Assembly: GCA_016165875.1 (NCBI GenBank)
Contig: JABBOT010000023.1
Location: forward strand, 1,798,001-1,862,000
Reading direction: 5' to 3'
Source: Acanthopleura granulata
Taxonomy: Eukaryota; Mollusca; Polyplacophora; Chitonida; Chitonidae
DNA length: 64,000 bases
Shown: positions 22,201 through 35,300 of the stretch, one piece after another
Position numbering within the stretch: the first letter of the stretch is position 1
Layout: each line of letters starts with the position of its first letter
The notes under the pieces: model-generated
Databases searched by the model: none
The model's input: only the letters and a program-made list of their open reading frames with translations
Told to the model about the DNA's origin: nothing
Translations under genes and position numbers: made by a program

Positions 22201-24205
22201 GTTCAATCTGGACAAAAACTGAAACAGTAACTGGTAGCATTTTGAAAGAAACTTAAACTATGGTAGCATTTTGAAAGAAACTTAAACTAAGTTTTGTTAA
22301 TGTCATTCGAAAATTGTAGGAGGAGTAGTGTTTTAAAAGATACATGTATATAAACATATACACACTGACAACCAATCATCAAAATGGAAAATCGATACCA
22401 TGAAGTATGTGTCTTAATGTAGTCTACACGTCAATAAAGTTTCATTGAAATTGGACAAAAGCTATAGGAGGAGTAGCATTTTGAAAGATACATGTAAATT
22501 ACCATATGTATACTGGACACACAGACAGAAAGACTGACAACCAATCATCGAAATGGAAAATCAATACTACGAATCATGTATCTTGATGTTGTCTACACTT
22601 TAACCAAGTTTTGTTGAAATCAGACAAAACTGTAGGAGTAGAGTTTTGAAGAAAAAGTTAACAGATGCTGGACAGACAGGCAGACTGACTGACAGACGCC
22701 GGAAAACTTGCTAATATACAATCCCTTATGGTCTTCAACCAGTAGTGCTAAAAATAGACAAATTCAAGGCGCACCATGTCATGTCATCTTACTTCTACAT
22801 AAATGTATGCCACAAACCAGAGTCTCTGATGAGACAGTATCTCTACTGGTTGAGACAAAATTATCACAGAATCAATTACAAAATTCAAGCTGTGTGTCAC
22901 ATTGCCGGTGTCCAAGCTATTACCTATTTAACGTATCTGGTAGTCCCATGATAATTTCATGGTAATACAAAAGAGAAAAAACTGAAATGATTGAGAAAGA
23001 ATGAACTGAATTTGGGCCCAGGACGGCCAGGTATCATATACAATTGGGTACAAATTATGTACCTTGAAGTCGTCTGAACTTGACCCAAGTTTCTTTCAAA
23101 CTGAACAAAGACTTTAGGAGGAGTAGCATTTTGAAGCAAAAGTTCACAGATGCCGGACATACAGAAAGACGGACAGACGCTGAACAACTTGCTAATACAT
23201 AACCTCTTTTGGTCTTCGACAAGAGCTAAACATAGAACTGCACATACAGAGCAGTTGAGGGTTTAGCCTAGTAAGTTTTAGTTACAGCTTAAGTTATACA
23301 TGGCAATTGGATAGCGCAGAAATGGACAACTGTAAGGCACATCACTACTGACACAGCACCAGCTCTATATCTATGTATTCAGATTGCACATCAAAAAGCA
23401 ACAGAACTGGAATGAAGTCATACATATGTATTACAGTGGACACAGGATAATTGGCAATTAGTGGGCTAGCATCTGAAAATTAACTTGTTTTATGAACTTG
23501 TCACTGATGGTTTTTGGTGGGGCAAAACTCACATCAGGTTAGCTGATTAAGGGGACCAATCTGCTGACATTGATTTATGCTAGAGAAGTTTTAATGCACA
23601 TGTGAGGAGTGGTAAATGTTCCATTTATGTCGTCAATTCTACACATTTGGGGCTGTATCTCTGTGACTGTCGCAAATGTGATGCTCGTATCAGCGTTACA
23701 TCTATGCAATCATGCCTGGTACGTGTCACCTATAATCTGTTTCAAGATACCTCTAAGTTGTTGAACACCTGAAAAGGATACATCTATCTGGAACAGGTTG
23801 TCTGTTTTCTATTTCTTTACTGTCATTCTCTGCGCTTTTAGTCCTGTTTCTGAGGTATTTAAAAACTCTTGATCCAGGAGATTGTTCAAGAGAACTGGAG
23901 GTCGGGGTGGGCAGAGGCCCAAGAGGAGGGGGAGCCCAGTACCCACCCCTGGTTAGCGGCGGTAACATTGGTTCATGTGGTCGCTGTCCTGAGACACTTT
24001 CCCACAAATTCACCCGAGGGGTCGTACTTTTACCACAGCTGTGTCCACGACGTCCGCCGGTGTAATGTTTTGGTGATTTACGTCCACTTTCATTTTTACC
24101 TCTCCCTCCATTTTCGGTTGAGGTGTCTTGCGTGGAACTACTTTCTTCTTCCTCGTCCTCAATTTCTCCCTCCTCTAACACTTCTCCGTCTACTTGAGTA
24201 GACAT
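19167..24205 (-). CDS. ZFC3H1: ZFC3H1, copy B, exons 1-5
   Basis: Exons at 23769-24205, 21560-21937, 20418-20685, 19449-19813 and 19167-19281. Exons 2 to 5 join in phases 0, 1 and 0, giving a continuous frame through the regions that mark ZFC3H1: DFENLLRKHKEIQ, LHALELRKLALESV, an Arg/Glu/Lys coiled coil ending LSDPTEQVERFLKLVKGQGS (human has QEEQYNRFMKLV), and DNYEEVAMEIDSDSPS (human DNYEEVAMDTDS). The expected role is as scaffold of the nuclear PAXT RNA-decay complex. No later exon lies between 19166 and the N gap, and beyond the gap is unrelated DNA and then copy A, so this copy lacks the zinc finger and C-terminal repeats as assembled. The sequence shows no stop or frameshift in the exons seen. 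Confidence 0.85.
19449..19813 (-). CDS. ZFC3H1: ZFC3H1 copy B exon 4 (charged coiled coil)
   Basis: This is 365 bp, acceptor TCATCAG, donor AAG/GTTGGT. It encodes a long Arg/Glu/Lys helix (RELERRRRDAEEKRRQAEKA onward) and then ILALSDPTEQVERFLKLVKG, the best ZFC3H1 signature in the window. Codons past the donor run quickly to a stop. Confidence 0.85.
20418..20685 (-). CDS. ZFC3H1: ZFC3H1 copy B exon 3
   Basis: Phase 0 in, phase 1 out. It carries the DDDDLHALELRKLALESV segment. A C-to-T change relative to copy A at 20500 is synonymous in this frame (AGC TCG to AGC TCA). Confidence 0.8.
21560..21937 (-). CDS. ZFC3H1: ZFC3H1 copy B exon 2
   Basis: Acceptor TTAACAG and donor CAG/GTAAGAG; phase 0 on both sides. 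It encodes the FENLLRKHKEIQAQLAKLSK segment. Confidence 0.8.
23769..24205 (-). CDS. ZFC3H1: ZFC3H1 copy B exon 1
   Basis: Same as copy A exon 1 with one visible replacement (STQDTSTENG here, STQDTTTENG in A). The ATG is at 24205; the donor is uncertain as in copy A. Confidence 0.65.
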
Positions 24206-24762
24206 GATTAACAAAAACTACCTTCACACAAGGATGAAGTCATCATTTTTCCTTCGTCATCAATGATAACTAGCACACAAACGTGACATTTAGCGTCATT
24301 TAGGCCTACGATGGAGAAATATGACCAGACAACCTCGTTTAGGCAGGCACTAATATTACCTCCTTTACAAAAGAGTGCCACCAAACATTCATACAGGGCA
24401 TGCACTTGACGTAAAGGAGTGCGAATACATCCAATGTTCATAACACTGTAGACACAGAAAATTAACCTTAGACACAAAGAAAACTACGATACAGAATGAT
24501 AGAAAATTAAACAATTTATAAGAAAGTATTAAGACAGCGTTTGTAGAGTATGTTTGTAAAAATCATGGACCAGTGGTAGAAAGAAGCTTCATTTCATGGA
24601 AAGGAGCTTCATTATTTTAACCCGTTCACCTACATGTAGCTTTAATGCAGGATCAATCAGGGTAGACCTACATGTGGCGTCGGCTGAAGGAAGGCAGATG
24701 AGCCGTATAAAACCTTAGCTCGTCTTCATTTAGAACTCATTTATCTTCACCGATTTCACTAT

Positions 24763-24858
24763 ATACATGAAATCTACTGTCGCTCCGACATTTGGATGTC
24801 CCTATTCCAATGGATGTAGCGACATCCAAATATCGGAGTGACAGAGGAGTTCATGTAT
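24763..24858. ncRNA. Long imperfect hairpin, pre-miRNA-like (copy B)
   Basis: Same as 6149-6244, with no base change noticed between copies. It lies about 560 bp from the ZFC3H1 start codon, on the upstream side. Confidence 0.35.
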
Positions 24859-27800
24859 GACTATACCCAGGGGACCTATGCAGCTCGGGGCACGAACATA
24901 TATTGGGTATCCCCCCTTGGTCGTGATTCAACGTCCGACGTGCATTACATAGATACCGGCAAAGGAAACCCAAGGTATGGGACGTTCATAAAGTTGGCGC
25001 GAGCGTTTGCTATGGTACACGTGCGTTTTTAATGGCGCTAGCCACAGTATAGGTCTATCTTGACTGTTTGTATATATTTTAATTTTTCAGATTAAGAAGT
25101 TTACCATAAGTAGACGTATAATTATAGGTTTCAGCGCGAGTGTCCGAATTGAAACAACATATTATGCTCTCCACACAGATGTATTTAAATAAGACATCAT
25201 TCATGACTGTTCATGTGCTTAGTGCGTTCTGAATGTGAAGATCTCGAGCATTACTTATTTAAATGTGTAAATTAATATATATATATATATATATATATAG
25301 TGTGTATATGTATGTATAAGTGTATAATAATATATTTTAAAGAGCGATCGATTTTAAATTCAATAACAACTTACCAAATTAATCATCACGATGAGCTGTG
25401 CAAATATGTATTTTCTGTATTTTCTCTGTTGTTATGAGCTGTTTTCTTTTCTTCTGTAAATAGTCTTATAAATGCTCTATTGTACTCGACGAACTGTATG
25501 ATACCTATCCTTTTTTATACTTACATCAAATATAACATATGTATATACTTGTATTATATGTAGGCCTACCCAGTAGAGGAGACCCTCTTAGTGGCCATTG
25601 GCTATGAGGAATCCCCGGTAAATAAATAAAGAATTAAATTAAATTATGGCTGGATCTTTAGAAGTTTATTTATCAAGATATTTGCTAAATTTACCAAGAC
25701 CAGCTGAACTCACTGGTTGTTTATTTCAGTTGCAAACTCTAGTTTAGCTCTTTAGGTGTAAGTGTTCAAAGGGTTCATAAGATACAAGCTAAAGATACAT
25801 GTACATGTATATATTTACAGGGAGCATGTTGTCCAGAAAGAGGGAATTGTTCGCGGGTATTGGAGGTGGGTGTGTGTGTGTGGGGGGGGGGAGAATCAAG
25901 GGGGGAATGTCCTACTGATTCATACAGGTCACTTCTGCATGACCTACAACTTTTCCAACAGAAAAATTATAGGCTTAGATAATTTTAAGCGGGTTTGGCT
26001 CCAAAGTGAAGTTAAGCTCGTGATAAATATTCCACTCTTTGGCTGATGTAGAAACATAGGCATGTAAAGTACTATTTTGGCGAATTCTCTCAGCGTGCAG
26101 GTCCATCCTGTATCTTATTTTCAGATTACATTATATCTCGGTCCTGACAACGTACTTCGAACAAATTTCATTGATTTCATTCTTGTCAAAAAAGATTCAA
26201 ATTCACCTAATGTCCTAGACATTTAAGGTTGTCTTAGGGGTATGCTCCTTAACATGTCAAAATTTTGCCGTTAAGGTATTTCCAGAAGTCTAAAACATTT
26301 AGAGAGTTATTGCATTCACATTTTGGAATCAAAATAAATATGGGTAAAATCTATTTTAGAGATAGGTCTGTATACTTTTAAGTTTAATATTTAATGCAAG
26401 AACATATCAAAACCCATGAAATGCTTTCGCTCAAAGTTTATACTCATCAAAGTTCTGCTGGTATTCCTTTATACGTTTGAAACGAAATTATTTGTTATAA
26501 TATATATTTGTTATATATTTGGCGTATAATGTGTTCTCCTGAATTCTTCTTTTTAGTCTGTCATGATCAGTGATTAATTATTCGTTATTTTACATGTACT
26601 ACAACTGGCAGATTTTATTTCACTCACTCTTGTGAGACAGGAGCCGTGGCAGCTGTACATGTCAGAGGCCCGTGAATCAAAGCATCTTGCGGCGCATGCC
26701 ATCAAGAACCCGGACACAGTCACTGGCAGTATAACCAAAATGGCTGGCCTGAGTAGGCCTATCGGGCCTATATGCGTCTCTCTTCAAATGAATACGACTA
26801 TATATGGATGTAGATATTAATAAAATCACTCTTTTTATAGATGACCCCCTTTTCTCCACCTGGCAGTATATTGATGACCTTTCACAATAAATATTTCCAA
26901 TATTACAGAGGCGGTAAAAGAAATCTATATCCATCCTCTCGTTGGATTTGGACAAGATAACAGGTATAGTTCTGATGGTACATCTTCAGTACTGGTACAT
27001 GTCACTGTACAGATGACCAAGATCTCGTCTCACCCTGCCTGCATGGTAATACGAATTATTTTATTTCTGAAATGTTGAATATGGATAGCAACATATAAAA
27101 CTGTGTTCCTGCGTATGGCGTATACACACTGATCTCGCTTTGTAGTATTTGTTAGATCTTGTGTAAAATATGATGGTTTCAACCTACGTGACGAGTTATT
27201 GATTAAAAACCTAGTCTAACAAGGATACCAACGCCTTCAGTTTAAAAAAGAATTACAATGAGTATAACTCCCTTTAGTAAATATATGGAGACAACGCTGG
27301 GGATCTGTGGCGACCTGTGTAATTATTGTACCTAATTCCGCTCAGCCTGGATCGAGAGGCAGTTTAAGTATACTACGCATGTTTTTACATCGATATGATA
27401 GGAACAAGGAAAGCGGCACTCAGATACCTACCCTGGAAATTATTAAAGAACTGTTTCAATATTGAATCAGATTTCATACCTTGAATATTGACTGTCTGTT
27501 TGAATGCATTTAACATCACCAATTTTTTTTACCCGATTCTACCTAAGCAATGGTGCTATAGAGTTTGTAAGCTATTACTCATTAAACACTTGCATGAACA
27601 GTTAGAATAAAACCCTATAACATGAGGTAAACTGACCAATGACCGGATTTCACCAGTATGATGTGCCCAGTTGCTACTGTCACGTTGTCCTCGCTGCTCT
27701 GGTTTTTACTCTCTGTACTTTGGTCTTTTACATTATATTCCTGCATGAACTGGGATTCTGCTGGTGGATTAAGCATGCCCAAGGCCTGGTCCCTTTGCAC

Positions 27801-28183
27801 TGTTTTCATATTATTGTGTATACATGTACATCTGTTATAATGTGATGACAATAATTAATTCTAGACCAGTGGCAATTATTAAATTCCAATAACATCGCTG
27901 TAATTTTTTTTTTACCCGTACCCAATTCTGCTTAAGGCATTGTGCTATATAGGGGGGTCTAAGTTGTTACTTCTTAAACACTTACATACACAGGTAGAAT
28001 AAAGCCTTAACTGAGGTAAATTGACAAGTGGCTGGATGTCACCGGCAATGTGTGGGTGACCATTTGCCAACAATCACATTGTCGTTGCGACTCTGGTTTC
28101 TTCTTTTCCTGGAAGACTTTTATATCATATTCCCCCCAGTACTGCAGACTGTTGACTGCATCTCTCTTACATATATTTGAATT
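24859..28183. other. Intergenic part of copy B (mirrors 6245-9565)
   Basis: No gene is recognised. It holds the (TA)n run near 25272-25301, a GT/G-rich microsatellite near 25867-25890 that is 4 bp longer than in copy A, family K and the two family M repeats. Short frames such as 27615-27851 and 27639-27845 overlap on opposite strands and fall in the repeats. Confidence 0.5.
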
Positions 28184-31100
28184 ACTTGGTTGGGGTTTTA
28201 CGCAGTACTCACTTATACGACGACAGCCAGCATTATCTGATGAGAGCGAAGCGGGCAGAGCCCAGGGGGAAACCCACGACTATTCGCAGGTTGTTAGCAG
28301 ACCTTACCACGTACAGGCCTTCAAACGCTCTCATGCAAAGTTACAGGCTTGGGTCGCCTATTCATAGTCAAGAAGTTGCGAACGAATTTTGAATACATGT
28401 CAATTCATCAAGTAAAAATTCCAAACTCCCGCCGAAATTCAAAGTGTGACAGACATAATATAGGTTATATCTTTAAGCTGTTTAGAATTTTAGTTCCCTT
28501 GATCGAAAATTACACCTAAGAATTATATGTTCAAAATTTTTGACTTACTCTATAACAGTTAAGAAATGGTGTTGTGAAATATCCCAGGGCGGCTGTTTCA
28601 TTGGGTCATGCTTGGCGATATTTATTTATTTATTTGATTGGTAATTTACGCCGTACTGAAGAATATTTCACTTATATACGACGGCGGCCAGTATTATGGT
28701 GGGAGGAAACCTTGTAGAGTCCGTGGGAAACCCACGACCATCCATAGGTTGCTGCCGGACCTTCACAAGTATTTGCTGGGCGTTAAGCACCTGCTTGTGG
28801 GATAGGCTGATCTTCCTGCTGTCTCGGCATAAACACTTTGAAATGACTTCATGGACAGTGCTTCTGGTGCCTTCGACAGGTATGGTTCGCTGACACTATG
28901 CGTAAACCTATTCTGGTGAGCTGATGTATTTATAGATCCCGTTCTGTCTTAAAGAGACACGGACGTTAATCAAAGTCACTTGAAAGAGACAAGATAGAGC
29001 ATGTTCTAAATTAAGTTTGCCAAAAAGGTTTATATTGGTAAAGTATTTCTTCTAACAGCTGCTACGGCAGTGGAAATTGACATTTGACCGTGCTCCGTCG
29101 GCGAGCATGAAACTCATCCATTCTGTGTACGCTGTGACGTAATTCTTCCAAGCGCGGAACACTCTTGTCACCTGAGACTGTAGTAAGCTGCTATGATTAA
29201 AATAAATAACATTGTCCTGTCCCTATGTCATAACATGTTACATTGACAGTCAACCTGCTTCACAACTACTAAACAGCTGATATATCCTAGCTCTCTTACT
29301 GGTCAATCTCTCATAAGCTTAAAAATCATGGGGCCTTCAGATCCCCAGTCGGCAAACTTCAAAACGACGATAATTCAACAACGATTTCATACAAATTCAA
29401 ACTGGTTTTTGCGTTCAAGAGAGAATTTTGTAATCTTTTTAATAAACATTGCCTCCCTCATGAGATGTCTTTTACTTTAAATCAATCACCCAAACAACTG
29501 ATCAGTCAATCCGCTGTTTCACCTGCAGGCTTCTATGCGCCGTAGCGCTTGTAAACAACAGCATGTGTAGGCCTATACGGTTCACTAATTTATGTATTGT
29601 CAGTTCCCTATATAGGTCTAACACATCTAGATTAAACTTTCAGCAATCGATTGTCGTGATATTATTACAGTTACATATATTGAGAGTTTAACGACGGTGT
29701 ATAGGCCCATGACATGCTATGATCTTGCTGAGTCTCGTAGGCCTACACCTTGGTTAAAATCTTAATGCCGAATTTATTTACCCACAGGTTAGCCAACTTC
29801 AGGACTTCGTTTGGAAAAAAAATCATTACTGGTAGGATTAGGCCTGCCTACCTTAAAGTGGAATTAGACAATTAAATAAACTCATGCAACAACGTCACTG
29901 TTAAAGATAACACATCTTTAATATCTCTGAAGCGGAACCGAATGAAACTAAGTCGCCATGTTGAATTCAACGACCCTATTGACAGTTGTCAGAATCGTAA
30001 TATATTAACTCCTGTATGATCCATTTGGTTAGTTGATCAAACTGCAGTGTTGGCAGAGAAATTTGCTTGTGGGATAATACTATGTTCCATATGACATGTA
30101 TCTAAATCCTTCAACTGTGTACAATTCCACTTTATTACTTGTAGTGTAATTAGTTTTATTTTGTCATGTTCAAGCGATTCTCAGTAACATGTTCCATATA
30201 AAATCAAAGCGTTTGGTCAGATAACCGTATATCAGCTATATGCAGTTATAAGTATGTGTAATTAGGCTGCAAGCGTACGAACACGCCTATGTAGCTGTTA
30301 AACGGTTAAAATCACTGGTTGCGTGGTGAGTATCAAAGCCACTTAACTACTCAATGGACGGCACATGCGTTCTGTTTATGATCTTACAGACAGGTCGGCA
30401 ATAGATCCATTTTGAAAGCGACATCCCCATGAAACAAACTAATCTCTTTTTTGCAAGACACAGTTGATAGAGGTAATACCAGTCTACAGTAAAGTGAGCT
30501 TACAAAGTAATATTTGGTGTTAGATTGCACACAATGTACTGCCAACCAGCTTCGTTAAAGTGCGTCGCCCGTCTGTATTCCTACTTGAAACAACTACTGG
30601 TGAAATAAAAACTCACACTCCAATAATGTATTTTCACAGAACAACGTGTATTTCCAGAAGTAAATACGTGGCTAGACAAGAAAAGAACAAGAATCTCAAT
30701 AATATTCAATTGTATCGTTTATTAAAACAAATATATTCCATATACATATTTCCTTATCCCTGTGGAAAGTGGCATGATACTAAAATTTAGTGCACAAGTC
30801 TGACACGGATTTTGTACGTCTTGATTTTCCACTCCCGGTTGGACGGCCTTACAGTTTACAACGTCATGTATCCAGTCAGTAGGGATAACTTTCGGGTTGG
30901 AAGCAGTTTATGACTGCGAAACCATTCTTTGAACAGTTATCTTCAGCTGAAATGGCTGGTACTTGCAGCTCTGTACTGGAGGGACACAGATATAGTCTAC
31001 CCAAGTCCTTATCAGTTGTGGGACGTGACTTCAAAATACATCAAAAGTCAATCTTTGAAGACATGTTCAGGACAAAAATATAGACCACTTGTGTGAACTA

Positions 31101-31557
31101 GTTTATGTAAATTTCAGACATACATTTAGCAAAAAAGAAATGCAACACTGGGCAAGTCTACGTTGCTTCTTTTTGCTAAATCTTCATAACGAACAACACA
31201 ACTTTGGACATAAGACTTTGGTGGAAACATGTACAGTAACAACAAAAACGGATAGTCATATTGTGACCAATCACAAATCTATAATAGAAGAAAAACAAAA
31301 CAAAGTCACCAAAGCCCTTTTTGGTTAAACTATGCGCGAATAGCATCGTGAAAAACAACAGCCACAACTAACGAATAGACTCACCGTTAAAAATGAACCA
31401 CATTTAAGAAATTTCAATCTTCCAAGAAAATCGCTGTTTAAATAAGTACATCTTTCACTGGTAAAGAGCGAATTAAAACATATGGTAGATGGATAGTAAC
31501 ATATGAAAAAAATTACAAATAAAACTTGAAACGTCCAGCTCTTTGTTTCCGTTTTGA

Positions 31558-31563
31558 TTTATT
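31558..31563 (-). terminator. Probable poly(A) signal of the lectin-receptor gene
   Basis: TTTATT on the plus strand reads AATAAA on the minus strand, about 275 nt after the stop codon at 31836-31838. Confidence 0.4.
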
Positions 31564-31835
31564 AGATCCTTGCGCAGTTTTGTGGCATAGCTTTAAGCAT
31601 GTCCATTGCTTAAATATAACTTAACCCCGTCGGCACTAGATCTGCAAAGTTTGCGGTATTTAAGGCATTCTTTTTCCCAGCAAAGCGCATGTTTCAACCA
31701 TGATATAATCGACATCACAACCTGTGTTACATATATTGCAATACTCAAGGGTATAAATCAAAGTAGCAACAACAAATGCTGATCACATGTTTAAAGTCTT
31801 TCATACTGGAAGTGATGATCTGATGACCTCTGAAT

Positions 31836-32358
31836 TCATCTCGAGGACACTGTGTTGGTAACCAGGGAGCCACTGTGGCCGGAAGACGAGTTTTGGTTTT
31901 GCCGCCATAAGCTCTGGTACGATCTACGATTGGGTTTCGGTTTTATGGCCAATGTGGTTACGGGCAGCGATGCATTGCCCGCACGTCCTGTCATTTCGCC
32001 ATATAACTGAGCTCCAGCGTGGACAGGCGTGGCGCTAAGTTGTCTGCTTAATGACCGTTCACGAGGTGGAGGGGGTGGTGGGACGGGCGGGGCTGGTGGG
32101 ACAGATGGGGCAAGCGGGGCAGCCACTGGTGTGATGTCCTGGATATGTCCCGGAATGTGACCTTCGTCAGTGTGGATGGTTGCGTAGTTCAGATCAGGTG
32201 GTCCGAAAGTCCAAGGCGTTTGACCCTCCTCGGAAAGTGACGTGGGTGTGGCTACTTCATCTACGGCGGACGCAATCTGACCTCCACGGGCGTCGTCGTC
32301 ACTTGAGTCGTCAAACATGTGGACTCGGCCGGAAAACCGAGGGTTTAGCTTTCGTCGT
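31836..32358 (-). CDS. Cytoplasmic-tail exon with stop codon
   Basis: The acceptor TTTTGTTGAGCAG enters in phase 2 and TGA is at 31836-31838. It encodes RRKLNPRFSGRVHMF, an acidic patch DDSSDDDARGG, a polyproline segment and a Ser/Asn-rich end (SYQSLWRQNQNSSSGHSGS). The polyproline run could bind SH3, WW or EVH1 domains; that is inference. Confidence 0.7.
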
Positions 32359-35300
32359 CTGCTCAACAAAAATGTGGTATATATGTGATATATCAAGGGG
32401 AAGTTTGTTCAGTTATACAATCTGTCACAGTAATGATCATGAATTTATAAATAAGCAAAGCGTACAAGCCGAGGCTATGATTTATTTGTTTAATTAATTT
32501 TATTGGTGTTTTACGCCTCACTCAAGACTATTTCACTTATACAACGGCGGCCAGCATTATGGTGGGAAGAAACCGGGTAGAGCCCATTGGAAACCCTCGA
32601 CCATCCCTAGTTTGGTGGCAGACCTTCCCACCTATGACCGGAAAGGAGGCCAGCGTGAGTATAAAGTCACGTGAAAGGAAGTCACGTGTTAAAGTCACGT
32701 GAAAGGAAAACACATGTATCTGGAGTCACTGAGTACTTCAGAAAGGGAATACTTAATCACGGGACCGTTCCACTTACCTACGGCGTAACATTACCAACGA
32801 GAGGACGAAAACCAGCAGACCGGCGGCAGCCGCAACGCCTCCTATCATGGCTCCTGTGTAAAGACAACGGAATATGAGGAAAGACGAACTAAAACTGCTG
32901 CATTCCATATAATAATAGAATCCCTCTTAATCCATATTTTATGCCTAGAACTTGGATCAAATTCTTTACAAAATCGTAATTTATTCAAATTCTGCCCACA
33001 GTTCATGCTTAGGAAAAATCCAGCAGATATTCTGTTTTCTCAACTTGAATGGAGTGCAATATCCCTGAGTAAACAGGCAAGCCAGGTTTAAAGCAGTTAT
33101 ACCGGTACTTAGATTGTGTTTAATACTTTATCTGTACTTCGCTCCTATGTCCTGTCAAATGGTTTTTCTTTTGTCACAGCTTCTGTATTGGAATAGGAAT
33201 CGTCAGTTAAACGCGATCGTGGATCACAGTTTTCCGTTAATCGGGTCCGTCCAAGAGAACCAAACCTACCTGAGGTCAGAACTTCCTTGGGTGATTTGTG
33301 GACATAACGTTTTCACATATGTCACATGTCTTCACTGACTTTTGAAATGAAAAACAACTGTGAACATGCTTGACAAATATTATAGTTTTCATTCCTTAAT
33401 TTAAAAATCGGCTTCTTTAATGATGTAAATGTATTTGTTGTAATTTCATTCTTTTGATAATTTCATTTTATGTTTTAAATGAGGAAACTGACAATGTAAA
33501 TGGTCCAGAAAACGGTCATGATCGTACAGGAAGAGCCGATATTGAACAGAACCACTGAGCCCTGGTGAGAAATTTAGCGTCTTTCTCAACTGTCAACCTG
33601 TCCAAAATAAATACCCCAGAAACCCAAACAGTACTGCAAAATAAGAAGACACCAAGATTGCAGTACATGACTAAACTTGACAAGTACAATAACATCAAAT
33701 ATATGTCCTCTTAATTCGTCAGTATATCAAGACATGCATGTCACCCATTCTTCAATAAATCTTCAATAAATGAAGTGTTATTGTTGGCAATTTTAAAATT
33801 TCAGTACAAATTTGAACAAATACGGTAAAACCAGCCAGCTAGGTTGGGATTCAAGAGTTCTTACAATATAAGAAATGAGGTTGTTAGACGTCACGAATAA
33901 CAATCAGACAGAAAATATACGTCTCGCTATTACTGCATAAATTTGTATATTCTTATTAAAACACAGGCAGCTATAATACATGTAAAGCGATTAACTTAAT
34001 CATAATCACAACTGACTAAACTACTAACGAGAAAAATGAAATGAATCAATCACTAATTTCTACATCCATAAGAAACCAGAGACATGGTGAATATTGATAA
34101 GTTCACTGTGCTTCAGTCTGTTCCCTATGGTCCAAGAAACCCATGTGAATAACTGTTGGAAAAAAAATCTAAAAAATAATGAAGACCATTTTTGGAACCA
34201 TCATGAAATTAGATGATGCGCACTTTGTTTAAATGTGTTCTGTTCTTTTAAGGACTATGAGCATTATGACCAGTGGGTGCGTGAATATTAACCTATGAAC
34301 AGGCCACTGTATATCCCATGTTTCCACAGGGAGGGGGCATCATGGGCAGAAGCCCAGCTTTCTCTTTCGTTTTGTGATAACTGGTGTGCGTCTGAATTAT
34401 TACCCTGTATCCCTCAAATCAAGACCTATGTAGTCTGTTTGTTCCAGTTTGCTTCCTATATTCAGCTTTCTGTAAAATTATTGATTGTCACTAACAAAAC
34501 TCACTTTTCGTCTGTGGGACTTAAGATCTCAACATCAATATGTCTGATCCATAGTATTATTTAGAATACCAGTAAAAAATGCTCTTTCTTATTTCAAAGG
34601 ATTGGGTGGAAATGTTTTGTAAACATTATAACTCCTCTCTATTTCATATCCATAATGTTACACCCCATAGGTAGATGTTCGAGACTCAGACCAAGACTTG
34701 GCTGTGGCGGCTGAAGTCAGAATTATTCAGGGAGAAGCTAAGCTTCGATGACCTCAAATCCAGGGTGCGCTGCAGGCCGAAAGGACATGGCGATAGAAGC
34801 ACGCAGCATTACCTTTGTTTACGGGCCCCAGGGAGAAGTTATCGTCAGATTCGGGCAGATTGGACATGCTCAAGCGGGTGGGAGCAGTGGAGGTGGAGGA
34901 GACTCCCCTCTTGCCGGTGGGCACGAACCGTTTCGTCGGTGTGCGATGGATAAACGTCGTCTGGGTGTCGGTGGCTGGATGAGTCGATGGCTGGCTTTTC
35001 CTTCTCGAAACTTCGGCGGCAACTGGTGCCATCGAGGACGCAGGGGGCAGCTGTGACGTTGGCTGATACTTTGCCGTCGTCCAGGTCGGCTGAGGTGGAG
35101 TTGTCGTGCCAAAGTTAGTGCTGTTCTCCGTCCCAATGCCCACGGCCATCACGGTTGTGGTTGGTGGGATCTTTATGTCCACTGTGCTGTTTGGGACAGC
35201 AGTTCCTCTGATTTGAGATACGCTTGGTAAACGTCCACAAAGGTCTTGATCAATGCTGAACAATGCCGTGAGGTTTTCTGTGAAGGACAATGTCACGAAC

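Larger units (their letters stand above)
19666..31537. repeat. Copy B of large near-identical direct duplication
   Basis: Counterpart of 1-12919. Nested repeats match those of copy A: SINE fragments at 20907-21010, 28184-28323 and 28618-28773, family K at 26768-27318, family M at 27523-28118, the old duplicate at 28976-29488, and the inverted repeat at 31124-31181. The match to copy A stops after 31537, about 20 bp beyond the probable poly(A) signal of the lectin gene. Confidence 0.97.

Noticed and set aside
34754..35136. Plus- and minus-strand ORFs of 88-102 residues overlapping the stalk exon
   Set aside because: Shadows of the Thr/Pro-rich exon in other frames.
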